Of a stretch of DNA of 64,000 nt, positions 1-9,000 are shown piece by piece (position 1 is the first letter of the stretch; every line of letters starts with the position of its first letter). A program made the translations under genes and the position numbers. The notes beneath the pieces were generated by a model. The model had not been told where the DNA came from, searched no databases, and saw only the letters and a list, made by a program, of their open reading frames with translations. The stretch covers positions 7,541,501-7,605,500 of the forward strand of contig NZ_CP121648.1 in NCBI RefSeq assembly GCF_029714205.1. Direction: 5' to 3'. This DNA is from Methylobacterium sp. CB376. Lineage in GTDB: Bacteria; Pseudomonadota; Alphaproteobacteria; Rhizobiales; Beijerinckiaceae.

Positions 1-110
1 CAGTGCGGTCGGCGACGCCAAGCTCCAGGCCGAAGGCAAGATGGAGAAAGCCGAGGACCGCGCCCAAAGATGCCTACGGCGGGGTGAAGGACACCCTGCG
101 CGGCCGCTGA
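1..110 (+). pseudogene. CsbD-like stress protein, 3' end, frameshifted
   Basis: Only the last part of this gene lies in the window. Reading from base 2 gives SAVGDAKLQAEGKMEKAEDRA, the usual C-terminal half of CsbD-family small stress proteins. The reading frame then breaks at the CCCAAAGA run near bases 64-70. The expected ending DAYGGVKDTLRGR and its stop are found in another frame at 69-110. CsbD proteins are about 60-70 residues and their biochemical role is unknown. The break may be a real mutation or a base error; either way both halves match the family, so identity is firm but function is doubtful. Confidence 0.7.
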
Positions 111-267
111 GCCTCAACGTACCGGTGGATGCCTCTCGGCACCCACTGCGCGCAGCCCGCCGAGACGTCCGAGCGGGGAGCGAAGCCCGAACTGCCGGGT
201 TATCACCTCGCAGAAATCGGCATCGTGGTCGCGCCTCATCGCGCAGCCGTTCTGCGGGGAGAGGCAT

Positions 268-1440
268 ATGGCTATCGACGTTCGTTCTGACCTTCGCCGG
301 CCGACCACGCTGGCCTTGGCCGCGCTGAGTGTGCTGCTCCTGGTCATTCTGCTCGTCTCGAGCATCTCGCACTCTCGGCAGCGGCAAGCCCAGGAGCAGC
401 AGATTGGAAATCTGAATAGCCAGCTTGCAGCGGTACAATCAGAGCTGCAACAGCAGACGCGGGCTGCGGGAACGCTCAAAGAGTTGCAAGCAAAAATTGC
501 AGCGACAGAACAGCAAAACACGCAGACCGCGCAAGCTGCACAGCAAGCACAAGCGCAGCTCCGCGAATTGGAGCAGAGCAGGCAACTCGCCGAGCAGAAG
601 GCCAGGGATGCCCTGCAAGCCGCTCAAGCACCAACGCAGCGCCTTTCAGAGCTGCAGTCCGATGTCCAGAAGGCCGGCCAGCAGGTGGCGACTCTACGCG
701 AGGCGGCCATCTCGGCAGAGCAAACAGCGGCGGCCCGCACCCAGGAACTCTCGGACGTCGGACGGCGGGTAGAAGAGGCGCGCAAGCAGGAAGCGAAGCT
801 GCGAACCGACTTGGCCGCTCTGGCGCAGGAAGCGACCGCGAAAACTGCCGAGTTGGCTGACGCCGAACAACGACAGCAGCAGGCCCGTGAGGGCTTGGCG
901 GCGGCGCAGAAGGAACTGCTGCAAGTCCGAGCCGATCGGGAGCGCGTCGCCCAGCAGCGAGGTGAGTTAGATCAGACCATCACCAGCCTCACTCAAGCTC
1001 GCGATAAGACATCGGCCGACAAGAGTCAGATCGAGCAACAGCTCCAGCAGACCCGAGACTCGCTGATGTCCGCACAGAAGGACGTGGCCGCTGCGCAGGC
1101 TGAGCGTGACCGGCTGACGGGCGAGCGTGGACAGGTTGAGCAGGCCATCAAGGCTCTGACCGGCAATCGAGAGAAGCTCACCAGCGACCTCGAGTCCGTT
1201 CAGAAGCGGTATGCGGAGGCCCAGGCACAGCTTGCGACGCTGACGGAGAACCTCGCGGCGAAGAACAAGGAGGTTGCCGACCTGGAGGGTCGTCTTCGCA
1301 CGACCCGGCAGGAACTCGCCGAGGCACAGGGCAAGCTGGCCGACGCCCGCCAGCAGTTATCCGGTCAGCCCGCTGCGGACGGCTCCGCGCCCGCCGCGAC
1401 AGGAAGCACATCACCTGAAGGTGAGACGAAGCCGCAGTAG
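268..1440 (+). CDS. membrane-anchored coiled-coil protein
   Basis: A 390-residue protein with a short basic N-terminus, one hydrophobic segment at about residues 15-32 (LALAALSVLLLVILLVS) and then about 330 residues of almost unbroken Gln/Glu/Ala/Lys-rich heptads. The tail is Ser/Pro/Gly rich. This predicts a single-pass inner-membrane protein with a long periplasmic or cytoplasmic coiled-coil stalk. The start follows a GGGGAGAGGC ribosome-binding site 6 bases upstream. No catalytic motif is visible. Such proteins resemble the uncharacterised chromosome-segregation-ATPase-like group in name only. The gene stands alone, between the CsbD remnant and a small orphan ORF. Existence is secure; function is unknown. 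Confidence 0.85.
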   Translation: MAIDVRSDLRRPTTLALAALSVLLLVILLVSSISHSRQRQAQEQQIGNLNSQLAAVQSELQQQTRAAGTLKELQAKIAATEQQNTQTAQAAQQAQAQLRELEQSRQLAEQKARDALQAAQAPTQRLSELQSDVQKAGQQVATLREAAISAEQTAAARTQELSDVGRRVEEARKQEAKLRTDLAALAQEATAKTAELADAEQRQQQAREGLAAAQKELLQVRADRERVAQQRGELDQTITSLTQARDKTSADKSQIEQQLQQTRDSLMSAQKDVAAAQAERDRLTGERGQVEQAIKALTGNREKLTSDLESVQKRYAEAQAQLATLTENLAAKNKEVADLEGRLRTTRQELAEAQGKLADARQQLSGQPAADGSAPAATGSTSPEGETKPQ

Positions 1441-1507
1441 AGAGGCTGGCCCGCAACAGCCTTTCCCTTGCCCCGGAGGTGTAACCGAGATCCAAGAGTT
1501 CCCGACG

Positions 1508-1645
1508 GTGTGCGAGGCGATCCGCACGGCCGCAGTGGTGCTCAGAGACACGGCCTCTACCCCGTGGATCGTGAGGGAGGACGGCACGATCCTCAGGCAC
1601 GGGTGGATCCGAGAGCAGGCTCGGGTACTCGGGTTCCTGGAATAG
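1508..1645 (+). CDS. possible small orphan protein (45 aa)
   Basis: A short ORF beginning at GTG in the sequence TVCEAIRTAAVVLRDTAS and ending HGWIREQARVLGFLE. Its composition is protein-like (mixed charged and hydrophobic residues, WI/WIR repeats), unlike the arginine-rich shadows around it. No good ribosome-binding site was found and the start is uncertain; the frame remains open further upstream. I do not recognise it, and it may be a gene remnant. Confidence 0.25.
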   Translation: MCEAIRTAAVVLRDTASTPWIVREDGTILRHGWIREQARVLGFLE

Positions 1646-1800
1646 GGCAGCGGTCCTCATCCATGACGTCATGAGGGTGCAGACCCGGGTGACGACGGAA
1701 GGGCTCTTCCACGAGTCGAAGGTCACCCGCCGGGGCGGCGGGGTGCAGTCGTGGGGCGGGCGGGAAGCCTGAGGCAAGCCCTGCGGGGTTTAAGCACTGC

Positions 1801-1820
1801 CGCGGCCAGTCCTGGCCGCG
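1801..1820. repeat. short perfect inverted repeat
   Basis: CGCGGCCAG and CTGGCCGCG are separated by 2 bases. It sits just upstream of a second, larger hairpin and may be part of the same transcript end. There is no T-tract of its own. Confidence 0.5.
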
Positions 1821-1848
1821 TGGCAAACACACCACCGTCACGACACCA

Positions 1849-1880
1849 GCCCGCCCGGCGGCCCACCGGGCGGGCTTTTT
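1849..1880 (+). terminator. Rho-independent terminator
   Basis: A 10-bp perfect stem, GCCCGCCCGG and CCGGGCGGGC, with a 7-base loop, followed directly by five T residues. This is a strong intrinsic terminator for rightward transcription coming from the coiled-coil gene region. Confidence 0.85.
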
Positions 1881-2003
1881 CGCCTTACGCGATGCGCGCC
1901 AGGTGGACCGTGATCCGCACGCCCACGCGCTTATGAGCCAAGGGGCATCCTTCCCCTGAACCTGCAGCGCCTATCAGCATTGTTCTAGCCGGGAGGCTGC
2001 AAG

Positions 2004-2243
2004 ATGCTGATCAATGCAGACGTGGATTGCACACCTGAAGAGGCGCGGGTCTTTCTCGGCCTGCCTGACCTTCAGCCGCTCCAGGCCGCCGTCATGGCGA
2101 AGATGCAGGAGCGCATGCTGCAGGAGATGCACCGTTACTCTCCCGATAGGCTCATGAAGGCGTGGATGTCCGCAATGACTGAGCCGGCGAGGAGGAAGCG
2201 CAGTGGGCCGCCGCCGCACAAGCCGCATCCTTCATCGCAGTAG
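2004..2243 (+). CDS. DUF6489 family small protein
   Basis: A 79-residue protein starting MLINADVDCTPEEARVFLGL, which matches the conserved opening of the DUF6489 family (a strand followed by the VDCTPEEAR..FLGLPD motif and a helical middle). The function of the family is not known; members are short cytosolic alphaproteobacterial proteins. The tail after about residue 60 is basic and Pro-rich and unlikely to be structured. A GGGAGG ribosome-binding site lies 7 bases before the ATG. The gene stands alone with the terminator of the upstream unit about 120 bases before it. Confidence 0.75.
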   Translation: MLINADVDCTPEEARVFLGLPDLQPLQAAVMAKMQERMLQEMHRYSPDRLMKAWMSAMTEPARRKRSGPPPHKPHPSSQ

Positions 2244-2372
2244 CGCGGCGCGACGAAGGCCACCCGCCGGGGCTGCGGGGCGCAGTCCGGAGCAAGCCTC
2301 AATGGTTAGATGAAACCGTTTGCGTGTAGACGAGGTTAGACTCCCAATCCGCTTCATTCCAAAGGGATTGGC

Positions 2373-2465
2373 ATGGGCTTCGTGTTCTTCCTGGTTTTTG
2401 TTGGCCCGTGGATCGTACTCGCCGGGTTGGATGTTCTCGCACAAGCTAGACGAAAGCCATACTGA
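2373..2465 (+). CDS. possible 30-residue membrane peptide
   Basis: ATG at 2373 preceded by AAAGGG at a suitable distance opens a 30-codon frame that begins MGFVFFLVFVGPWIVLAGLD and ends in a basic QARRKPY. This is a typical one-pass small membrane protein: about 18 hydrophobic residues followed by positive charges. It lies in a lower-GC stretch. No family is recognised. Very short ORFs are weak evidence, so the call rests on the hydrophobic segment, basic tail and ribosome-binding site. Confidence 0.4.
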   Translation: MGFVFFLVFVGPWIVLAGLDVLAQARRKPY

Positions 2466-2555
2466 TTCCAGATTTTAGCACGACAGATGATGATATCGCA
2501 AACCAAGCCATAACATCCAGCAACCAGGAGTAGCCTTCCTGAGCTATCATCTGGA

Positions 2556-2762
2556 ATGAGAGATACTCGTAAAGAACTCCTAGACCGTACACAAGTACAT
2601 ATTGCACGAACCGAGCGGTGTCTAGCGTTTGTTAACGCGGTTGCTGTACGACTCGGTCGAATGAATGCAGATCTGGGGCACTTGCCGGAAACGCGAACTT
2701 CCTTAGTTCAAGACCTGGAAAAGCTGAACCGTCTTCGTTCAAAACTATCACATGGAGGGTGA
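2556..2762 (+). CDS. hypothetical helical protein (68 aa)
   Basis: A small protein, MRDTRKELLDRTQVHIARTE at its start, predicted almost entirely helical with alternating charged and hydrophobic residues and ending LNRLRSKLSHGG. Codon use is less GC-rich than in neighbouring genes, which fits recent acquisition. The ribosome-binding site is weak. I do not recognise a family, and there is no partner gene next to it. The region is flanked by intergenic sequence on both sides, so it appears to be an orphan cargo gene. Confidence 0.5.
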   Translation: MRDTRKELLDRTQVHIARTERCLAFVNAVAVRLGRMNADLGHLPETRTSLVQDLEKLNRLRSKLSHGG

Positions 2763-3130
2763 TATTGCGGACTAATACTTACCAAAAATGTCGGAGTAGG
2801 AAGCCACCCTCCTGCTGGTCATCGAACCCCGAGCGGTTGCATCCCACCACCGCCAAGCTCCTGCCAACGCCTCCGGCCGCGTAGATTACAACAGATGATC
2901 CGCCGGCCCGGCGCGGGCCGTGGAAGGCCGTTAGACTAACCCTCGACTGGCGCCCCGGCCGGACCGGCTCCGAGGTCTTCCGGAGACTGTCCGCGGGTTC
3001 CATATCGCGCACCATACTGGCCATTATGCGAGCGTATGGAACCAGCTCACGTTATCGCTTCAGCTTAAGGGCGGGTGCCCGCAGGATCGTAGGCTGGCTT
3101 CGCATAGAGGCGGCAAGCTGGCCAGCATGT
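2763..3130. other. intergenic stretch, no gene supported
   Basis: Only arginine/proline-rich shadow frames are present. A GC-rich inverted segment around 2905-2930 could fold but lacks a T-tract. Nothing else is supported. Confidence 0.5.
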
Positions 3131-4504
3131 CTAGCGGCTCGGGAACGACGGCGCGTTTGCGCTTGCAACATGTGGAGTGCTCCTGCCCGACGGCAAAACG
3201 ATGGTCAGGAGGCCGCCGAAGATGGCGATGCCGGCCAGGATGTAAAAGATTGTCTCGAGGGCGAAACCACCCCCCGCCAGGTAGCCGCCCAACATCGGAC
3301 CGCCCACGCCGCCGAGGCGGCCGAAGCCGGCGCACCACGCGACGCCTGCGCTGCGGACGTTGGTGCGATAGTAGTTGGCCGCCAGTCCGTAAATCAGCGT
3401 CTGGGTCCCGCTGGTGCCGAGACCGACGACCGCGACGGTCGCCAAGAGAACACCGATCGAGAAACCGGCGGTCAGGAGAGAGATGGCCGCCGCGCCGATG
3501 AGAAAGCAGGCAATCACCACGAGCTTCGCGCCGAAGCGGTCGGCCACCTTGGAGCCCAGGAGAGCACCCACAACCGCGCCACCATTCAGCACCATGAGAA
3601 AGGACAGCGAGCCCCGGGCGTTGAAGCCAGCGCGCAACATGAGTTCAGGAAGCCAAGTGTTCAGTGAGTAAACAAGCATCAGGCCGGTTGCGCTCATCAG
3701 CCCGAGCAAGATGGTGGGGAGCGGGTACGATGTGAACAGACCTGCCCAACTGGCTCGGCCGTCATCGGTCGCGTCCAACGTTTCGGCGCCCAGCGTTGGA
3801 GCTGGTTCCGGCATGTCGACACCGATCTTCTCGGCCAAGGCTTGTGCTTCGACCAGGCGACCACGAGCGGCGAGCCAAGCAACTGACTCCGGTATCTTGA
3901 AGTAGGCGAGTGGGAGCAGGGTCACCAGCGGCAAAGCGCCGATTACGAAGAGGCCGCGCCAGCCGATCGAGCTGAGCAGGGCGATCGCCAAAGCGGCGGC
4001 GAGGAGGCTGCCCAGTGGCACGCCCGAATAGACAATTGCATTGCAGAGGTTCTTCTTCCCCTTTGGGGCGAACTCAGATACCAGCGCGGCCGTCGTCGCC
4101 AAGAGAGCGCCAACGCCGAGGCCGGTCAGGAACCGCATCATCCCGAATGCGGGGACCGAACTCGTCATCGCGGTCACGGCCATGCCGGCCGAGAACCAAG
4201 CGTAGGAGGCCAGCAACACTTTGCGGCGACCCACGATGTCGCCGACGGAGCCGGCGAGAAGAGCTCCGACGAGAACGCCAAAAAGCGCGTAGCTGCCGAG
4301 CTGACCGGCGATCTCAGGGGTGACGACGCCGAGTTGCGTGGGGTCGCGCAGGAAGGTCGATACACAGGCACCATAGACCACAAGGTCGTAGCCGTCGAAG
4401 ACGAGCCCAACGAGTGCCAGGCTCACGACCCAGACCACGGTCCGGAATTGTTTTACTTCACGAGATGGACTTATCACCCCGCTCGCGCTGACGGATGCGA
4501 TCAT
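3131..4504 (-). CDS. MFS aromatic acid:H+ symporter (AAHS family)
   Basis: A 457-residue, 12-helix major facilitator transporter. The first helix carries FDGYDLVVYGACV, the DxYD motif characteristic of aromatic acid:proton symporters such as PcaK and MhpT, and the loop between helices 2 and 3 carries GSVGDIVGRRKVLL, the MFS signature. I chose ATG 4504 rather than the longer frame because AGGAGA lies 6 bases upstream and the family normally starts just before helix 1. It follows mobA on the same strand with a 198-base gap, so it probably imports 3-hydroxybenzoate (or a related aromatic acid) for that enzyme. Exact substrate is inference from context. Confidence 0.85.
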   Translation of the reverse strand: MIASVSASGVISPSREVKQFRTVVWVVSLALVGLVFDGYDLVVYGACVSTFLRDPTQLGVVTPEIAGQLGSYALFGVLVGALLAGSVGDIVGRRKVLLASYAWFSAGMAVTAMTSSVPAFGMMRFLTGLGVGALLATTAALVSEFAPKGKKNLCNAIVYSGVPLGSLLAAALAIALLSSIGWRGLFVIGALPLVTLLPLAYFKIPESVAWLAARGRLVEAQALAEKIGVDMPEPAPTLGAETLDATDDGRASWAGLFTSYPLPTILLGLMSATGLMLVYSLNTWLPELMLRAGFNARGSLSFLMVLNGGAVVGALLGSKVADRFGAKLVVIACFLIGAAAISLLTAGFSIGVLLATVAVVGLGTSGTQTLIYGLAANYYRTNVRSAGVAWCAGFGRLGGVGGPMLGGYLAGGGFALETIFYILAGIAIFGGLLTIVLPSGRSTPHVASANAPSFPSR

Positions 4505-4702
4505 GGGTCGTCTCCTGTCCCCTAGCAGAGATTTGTGTAGGTGTTCGCCTTTTCCCTGGCGTCCTCGGGCGGTCTCACGCCCTCGTTGCGTCGCGTTCTG
4601 CACGCTGCCGAGCGCAACGTTGGTCCGCGGCGCGGTGGTCGGCCCCGCCGCGCCGTTCCAGTTTGCCTCACCTTGATCCGGCGCTTTCGCCGGCAGGCGA
4701 GC

Positions 4703-6607
4703 CTAATGACGATCGAGCAGAATGCGCCCGAAGAAGGCGGCGAGTTCGTCGTGTGCGTCGAGGGGCAGCACGTTCGCGACGTGCTGGTCCGGACGGACGA
4801 CCACCATCGCACCTCTCTCGCGGTCGATACCGCGCAGGTCAAAGATGTCGAGGCCGTTCTTGAGGTCGGGCGTGAACGCCTTCTCGTAGTCGATCAGCCC
4901 GAAGCGTCCCTTGCGCGGCAGAAGCAGCGGCGGGAGATCCTCGACCTTGAGGTCGCGATGCCCCTGCTGGAAAACCGCGCGGACGTCGATGACGCTGTCG
5001 ATGTTCGCGCCTCGCGGCGTAAAGCGCTTCAGCGGCGACTGATCGGACGTCGCGAGAACGTTCATGAGATTGACGAGGTTCTCTCTGCTCGCATCGGCGA
5101 AGGCGTAGATACGCCAAGCACCATCGGCCCGGTGCGCGTGTCCAAGTTGCACGGGCTTGGCGTCGGCGAGGCGCACCACGGGCGCGGAGTGGAAACGCAT
5201 GCCGACCGTGAAACCCTTTGCCAGCGCTTGGTGGGTCGGCTCGGCGGTCAGAACGGTCGCCGGTGGATAGTGGGTCGCGACACCGGCCGTATAGCGGCCC
5301 GATCTGACGAAGTAGGACTGCAGTTCCTCAGGATCGACGCCGCCGCGTTCCGGGTGCTCAGGGTCCCTGGGCGGCGAGGCCATGATGTTCGACCACTCCT
5401 TGTCGAAATTGATGAGGCCCTGCGCGATGGCGTGCCGCTCGACCGTGTAGGTGCGCAGAAGCTCCGGCGCCGCTCGCCCGTCGAGGACGGCGGCGAGCTT
5501 CCAACCGAGGTTGAACGCATCCTGGATGGAGACGTTCATGCCCTGGCCGGCCTTGGCGCTGTGCGTGTGGCAGGCGTCGCCCGCGATGAAGACACGCGGC
5601 AGGCGGGAGGCGGCCTCGGCCGCCGGCACGTCGTCGAAGCGGTCGGTGACGCGCTGGCCGACCTGATAGACTGAGAACCACGCGACGTCGCGCACGTCGA
5701 GCGTGTACGGGCGTAGCACCCGCTGGGCGGTCGCGATGACCTGCTCTTGCGTGATGAGACGAACCGCGTCGCGATTGGCGGGGTCGACCTCGCCCAAGTC
5801 CACGTAGAGGCGCACCATGTACCCGCCCTCGCGCGGGATGAGCAGGATGTTACCCTCGTCGGCCGACTGTATCGCGGCCTTGATGCGGATGTCCGGGAAG
5901 TCGGTGACGGCCAACATGTCGACCACGCCCCAGGCATGGTTGGCAAAGTCACCGCGCGGGACGGCCCCGATCGCGTCCCGCACCCGGCTGCGCGCGCCGT
6001 CGCAACCGACCACGTACTTGGCCCGAACCACGGTGTCCGCACCGGTCGCAACATTCTTCAAGGTGACCACGACGGGGTGATCGTCCTCAGGCTCGACGTT
6101 GAGGGTCACGAAATCCATGCCGAAGTCGGGGACGAGCCGCGTCGGTGACTTCGCCATGTAGTCCTGGAGGTAGCTCAGCAGGCGGGCCTGATTGACGATG
6201 AGGTGTGGGAACTCCGACAGGCCATCCTCGGTGTCCTGAACGCGACCGGTGCGCACGATCGCTGCCCGATTGTCGGGCGATGGGCGCCAGAACACGGTTT
6301 CATTGACCCAGTAGCCCTCCCGGACGAGCTTCTCGCTCAGGCCGAAGGTGTCGAACGTCTCGACCGTGCGGCACGCGACGCCGTCCGCCTGGCCGACCTG
6401 CAGCGGGCCCTCCCGGCGGTCAACGATGCGGGTGGTAATGCCGGGAAACGTCGAGAGCTGCGCGGCTAGTACCATGCCGGCAGGTCCGGTGCCGACGATG
6501 AGGACGTCGACGGTGTCGGGGAGGCCCGCCGGCTGTGTTTCAGTGCCCGGTGCGGGAGTGAGAATATCTGGATCGCCAGTCACGTAACCGTTGAGATAGA
6601 ATTGCAT
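4703..6607 (-). CDS. mobA: 3-hydroxybenzoate 4-monooxygenase
   Basis: A 634-residue flavoprotein hydroxylase. It shows the N-terminal FAD motif VLIVGTGPAGMVLAAQLS (about residues 35-52), the DG motif VVGCDGARSRVR (about 195), the GDACHTHSAKAGQGMN flavin motif (about 320) and a C-terminal thioredoxin-like domain. The sequence follows the Comamonas MobA enzyme closely through GQADGVACRTVETF and RVQDTEDGLSEFPH, from my memory of that protein. MobA converts 3-hydroxybenzoate to protocatechuate with NADPH and O2. The ATG has a GAGGGAGGAC ribosome-binding site. A transporter follows and a MarR regulator is divergent. The downstream ring-cleavage genes are not in this window. Confidence 0.9.
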   Translation of the reverse strand: MQFYLNGYVTGDPDILTPAPGTETQPAGLPDTVDVLIVGTGPAGMVLAAQLSTFPGITTRIVDRREGPLQVGQADGVACRTVETFDTFGLSEKLVREGYWVNETVFWRPSPDNRAAIVRTGRVQDTEDGLSEFPHLIVNQARLLSYLQDYMAKSPTRLVPDFGMDFVTLNVEPEDDHPVVVTLKNVATGADTVVRAKYVVGCDGARSRVRDAIGAVPRGDFANHAWGVVDMLAVTDFPDIRIKAAIQSADEGNILLIPREGGYMVRLYVDLGEVDPANRDAVRLITQEQVIATAQRVLRPYTLDVRDVAWFSVYQVGQRVTDRFDDVPAAEAASRLPRVFIAGDACHTHSAKAGQGMNVSIQDAFNLGWKLAAVLDGRAAPELLRTYTVERHAIAQGLINFDKEWSNIMASPPRDPEHPERGGVDPEELQSYFVRSGRYTAGVATHYPPATVLTAEPTHQALAKGFTVGMRFHSAPVVRLADAKPVQLGHAHRADGAWRIYAFADASRENLVNLMNVLATSDQSPLKRFTPRGANIDSVIDVRAVFQQGHRDLKVEDLPPLLLPRKGRFGLIDYEKAFTPDLKNGLDIFDLRGIDRERGAMVVVRPDQHVANVLPLDAHDELAAFFGRILLDRH

Positions 6608-6639
6608 GTTGTCCTCCCTCTTCCGATTTTTTGCCTGAT

Positions 6640-6690
6640 TTACTATGCATTGTGTGGTCAGTTCTACAGAATTTTATGCACTGCATGTCT
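6640..6690. promoter_or_regulatory. mobA/marR divergent control region with candidate operator
   Basis: The 358-base gap between mobA and the MarR gene holds ATGCA-C-TGCAT (6676-6686), an almost perfect palindrome of the size bound by MarR dimers, and a related ATGCAT 26 bases away. Both are positioned where the mobA promoter should be. Binding by the neighbouring regulator is inference. Confidence 0.4.
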
Positions 6691-6965
6691 CAGAAAATGA
6701 TCAAACGACCACTTCCCGTGCTGGCGATTTCGGGCATCGGCTCTACGAAAGCGATTTCCTGCCAGGAGGCGACCCGCCGCAAGCGCGGCAGAGCATCTGC
6801 CTTGGTCGCCGGCGGAGCGTGATCGATCTGGAGACTGCCGTCGATGGTTGATCCGTACACTGATAATCAGTATGCTGTCAATAGGCCGGTGACCGCTCCC
6901 GGTGGGGGTTGGCCTGCGATTACCCCGGGGTTGAGGGGCTGTGGCCGGGACGCTAGAGGAAGAGC

Positions 6966-7445
6966 ATGAGCGATCTCTATGGAATGCCAGGCCACCTTTT
7001 CCGCCGGGTTCACCAGATCTCATCGGCGATTTTCGCTGAAGAGTGTGGGACGCATGGACTGACGTCAGTTCAGTACGCTGCCCTTACTGCCATCAGAGAG
7101 CACCCCGACGTTGATGCCACACGATTGTCGTCCCTGATCGCCTTTGATCGCTCGACCCTCGGCAACGTATTAGAGCGATTGGAAACAAAAGGCTGGGTCG
7201 TTAGACGCTCTAGCCCAAGCGACAAACGGATCAAACTCCTGAGACTGTCGCAAGTAGGAAGCCATTTGCTTGCCGAAGTCGAGCCAGCTGTCCGGCGGGT
7301 TCAACAAAGGCTTCTTGAACCCTTAGCCGCTCAGGATCAAGCCAAGATGGTTACACTGCTTGTGCAGCTCATTGAGGGGCATAATGGTGACCTGACAGGT
7401 GCGCCTGCTGCAAAGGAGGTGGCCTCAGGGGACGATGCGGCCTGA
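6966..7445 (+). CDS. MarR family regulator, probably of mobA
   Basis: A 159-residue winged-helix protein. The recognition helix region reads DATRLSSLIAFDRSTLGNVL and the wing carries SDKRIKLLRLS, corresponding to the MarR DxRxxxxxLT signature. MarR proteins are dimeric repressors released by small aromatic ligands. It is divergent from mobA, the same arrangement known for mobR and mobA in Comamonas, so 3-hydroxybenzoate is the likely inducer. The start has GAGGAAGAG just upstream. About 16 residues at the C-terminus after LIEGHNGD look unstructured. Regulatory target is inferred from position only. Confidence 0.85.
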   Translation: MSDLYGMPGHLFRRVHQISSAIFAEECGTHGLTSVQYAALTAIREHPDVDATRLSSLIAFDRSTLGNVLERLETKGWVVRRSSPSDKRIKLLRLSQVGSHLLAEVEPAVRRVQQRLLEPLAAQDQAKMVTLLVQLIEGHNGDLTGAPAAKEVASGDDAA

Positions 7446-7797
7446 CCAACCGATGATCAGCCCTCACCCTCCCCACCCCGTGACATGCTTCGGCTACCTG
7501 GGTCTTTGCCTGGACTGCTGCATCCCCGCTTTAAGGGACGCCGGCAGATACGAGTCTCCGGCCGCCTTGGACGCGATCCGAACGAGAGCGGGAGGCGGGG
7601 CTGACTACCGCTTTACAGCCGTAGCTGCCGGTGGCTTGGCTGCAGCGTTATGTCAACGAAACGACCGTTTTCCTGACGCTGGCGGGAGCCGCTTCGGTTA
7701 ACGCGCCTGACGCGAGAGGTCCGCGCGGCGGTGGATGTCAGGGACACGTGTCAGGATAACTACTGCCGGCAATACCCCCCCGCGAGACCATCCTGAC
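7446..7797. other. intergenic stretch, no gene supported
   Basis: No frame looks coding. The last part, about 7700-7797, is the GC-rich leader of the following resolvase. Confidence 0.5.
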
Positions 7798-8380
7798 ATG
7801 CTCGTCGGATACGCCCGCGTCTCAACCCACGACCAGAACCTCGACCTCCAGCGCGATGCCCTCGCCCGCGCCGGAGGCCAGCGCCTGTTCGAGGAGAAGA
7901 AGTCCGGCACGGCGGCACCAAGTGACCCGAGTTCGAGGCCGCCCTCGCCTTATCTCCGTCCCGACGACGTGCGCGTGGTCTGGAAGCTCGACCGCCTCGG
8001 TCGCTTCCTGGTAGACGATGCGCACCATCGACGGCCTGCGCCGGCAGGAGGTCCACTTCCGCTCCCTCACCGAGCAGTTCGACAGCGACACCGCCCACGG
8101 CCGCTTCGCCCTGCAGATGCACGGCGCCATGACCGAGTACTTCCTCGACCTCAACCGCGAGCGGACCCTGGAGGGGCACAGGGCTGCCCTCGCCCGCGGC
8201 CGCAAGGGCGGGCGGCCCAAGGCCCTGTCCGAGGCGGACCTCGAGGTCGGGCGGGCGCTGCTGGCCTCCGGCACCATCTCGGTGGCGGCGATCGCCCAGC
8301 GGCTGGGGGTGAGCCGGATGACGTTCTACCAGTACTTCCCGCAAGCGCGGGCGCGCAGCCAAGTGGCGCGGGAGGGCTGA
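7798..8380 (+). pseudogene. serine recombinase (DNA invertase/resolvase), frameshifted
   Basis: Starts MLVGYARVSTHDQNLDLQRD with the catalytic Ser motif of resolvases. The frame is disturbed between about 7915 and 7950, where KRPEFEAAL-like sequence is visible only in another frame, and then returns to YLRPDDVRVVWKLDRLGR. A second break near 8018 moves the rest to another frame, which continues TIDGLRRQEVHFRSLTEQFD and ends with the helix-turn-helix ISVAAIAQRLGVSRMTFYQY. All domains of a Hin/Tn3-type resolvase of about 190 residues are therefore present but not in one frame. The product is presumably inactive unless the breaks are base errors. Confidence 0.8.
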
Positions 8381-8404
8381 GGGGATGTCATGCAAGCGAG
8401 ACTA

Positions 8405-8440
8405 AGCCGGCCGGGCCCACCCCCGCGCCGGCTTCTCTTT
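8405..8440 (+). terminator. hairpin terminator, also found at 20.88 kb
   Basis: AGCCGG and CCGGCT enclose a GC-rich loop and are followed by TCTCTTT. The same module, including the flanking TTCTCTTTG, recurs at 20877-20911, so it is a dispersed transcript-end cassette. Confidence 0.55.
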
Positions 8441-9000
8441 GTCGATCGAGGTAGCGGGCCGGACACGAGGGATGGCCCCACCCGCTGGCAGCGCCGGGGA
8501 AACGGGCGCCGGCACCACCTGAGGACGATGCTCCCTCGCGTGTGCAGCTGTCGTTCACCCAGGCGAACGGAAGCCACCGGTTGGAACCAAGTTGTCATCG
8601 AAACTTTGTCCTGGTGCCACTCCGGACTGCTAATGTTCCACACCGCTCGTCCGGTTGTCGCATGTTAAACTGGAGAGTATGTATCCAGTTGTATCATATG
8701 TGAACTTGGCATCGTTGAAAGGAGACGCTTGAACTCACCGCATCGCTCTTTGAACATGGCAAGCTCATGCCGCCCGGCCAGGCTTCATCCTGTGCCGGGC
8801 GTGCGCTTTAGAGCGGTATCTTGCACTGGTGGCGGCCGAGCCCAAGGGTCTCAGCGGGCCCAGCCGCCTGCCGCTCCCTGCAAGGTTGAGGACACCGTGA
8901 GCAGAACGGCACTCGGACTGTATTGCAGGCAGGCACTTGTGAGTACTTGTGTTCGCATAGGTGAATGAGCCCCCCCCCGCATGGGGGCATGAAGCGGGTC
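8441..9000. other. intergenic stretch, no gene supported
   Basis: Contains a GCCCGGC...GCCGGGC hairpin near 8773-8800 and a run of nine C near 8970. No reading frame has convincing composition. Confidence 0.4.
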
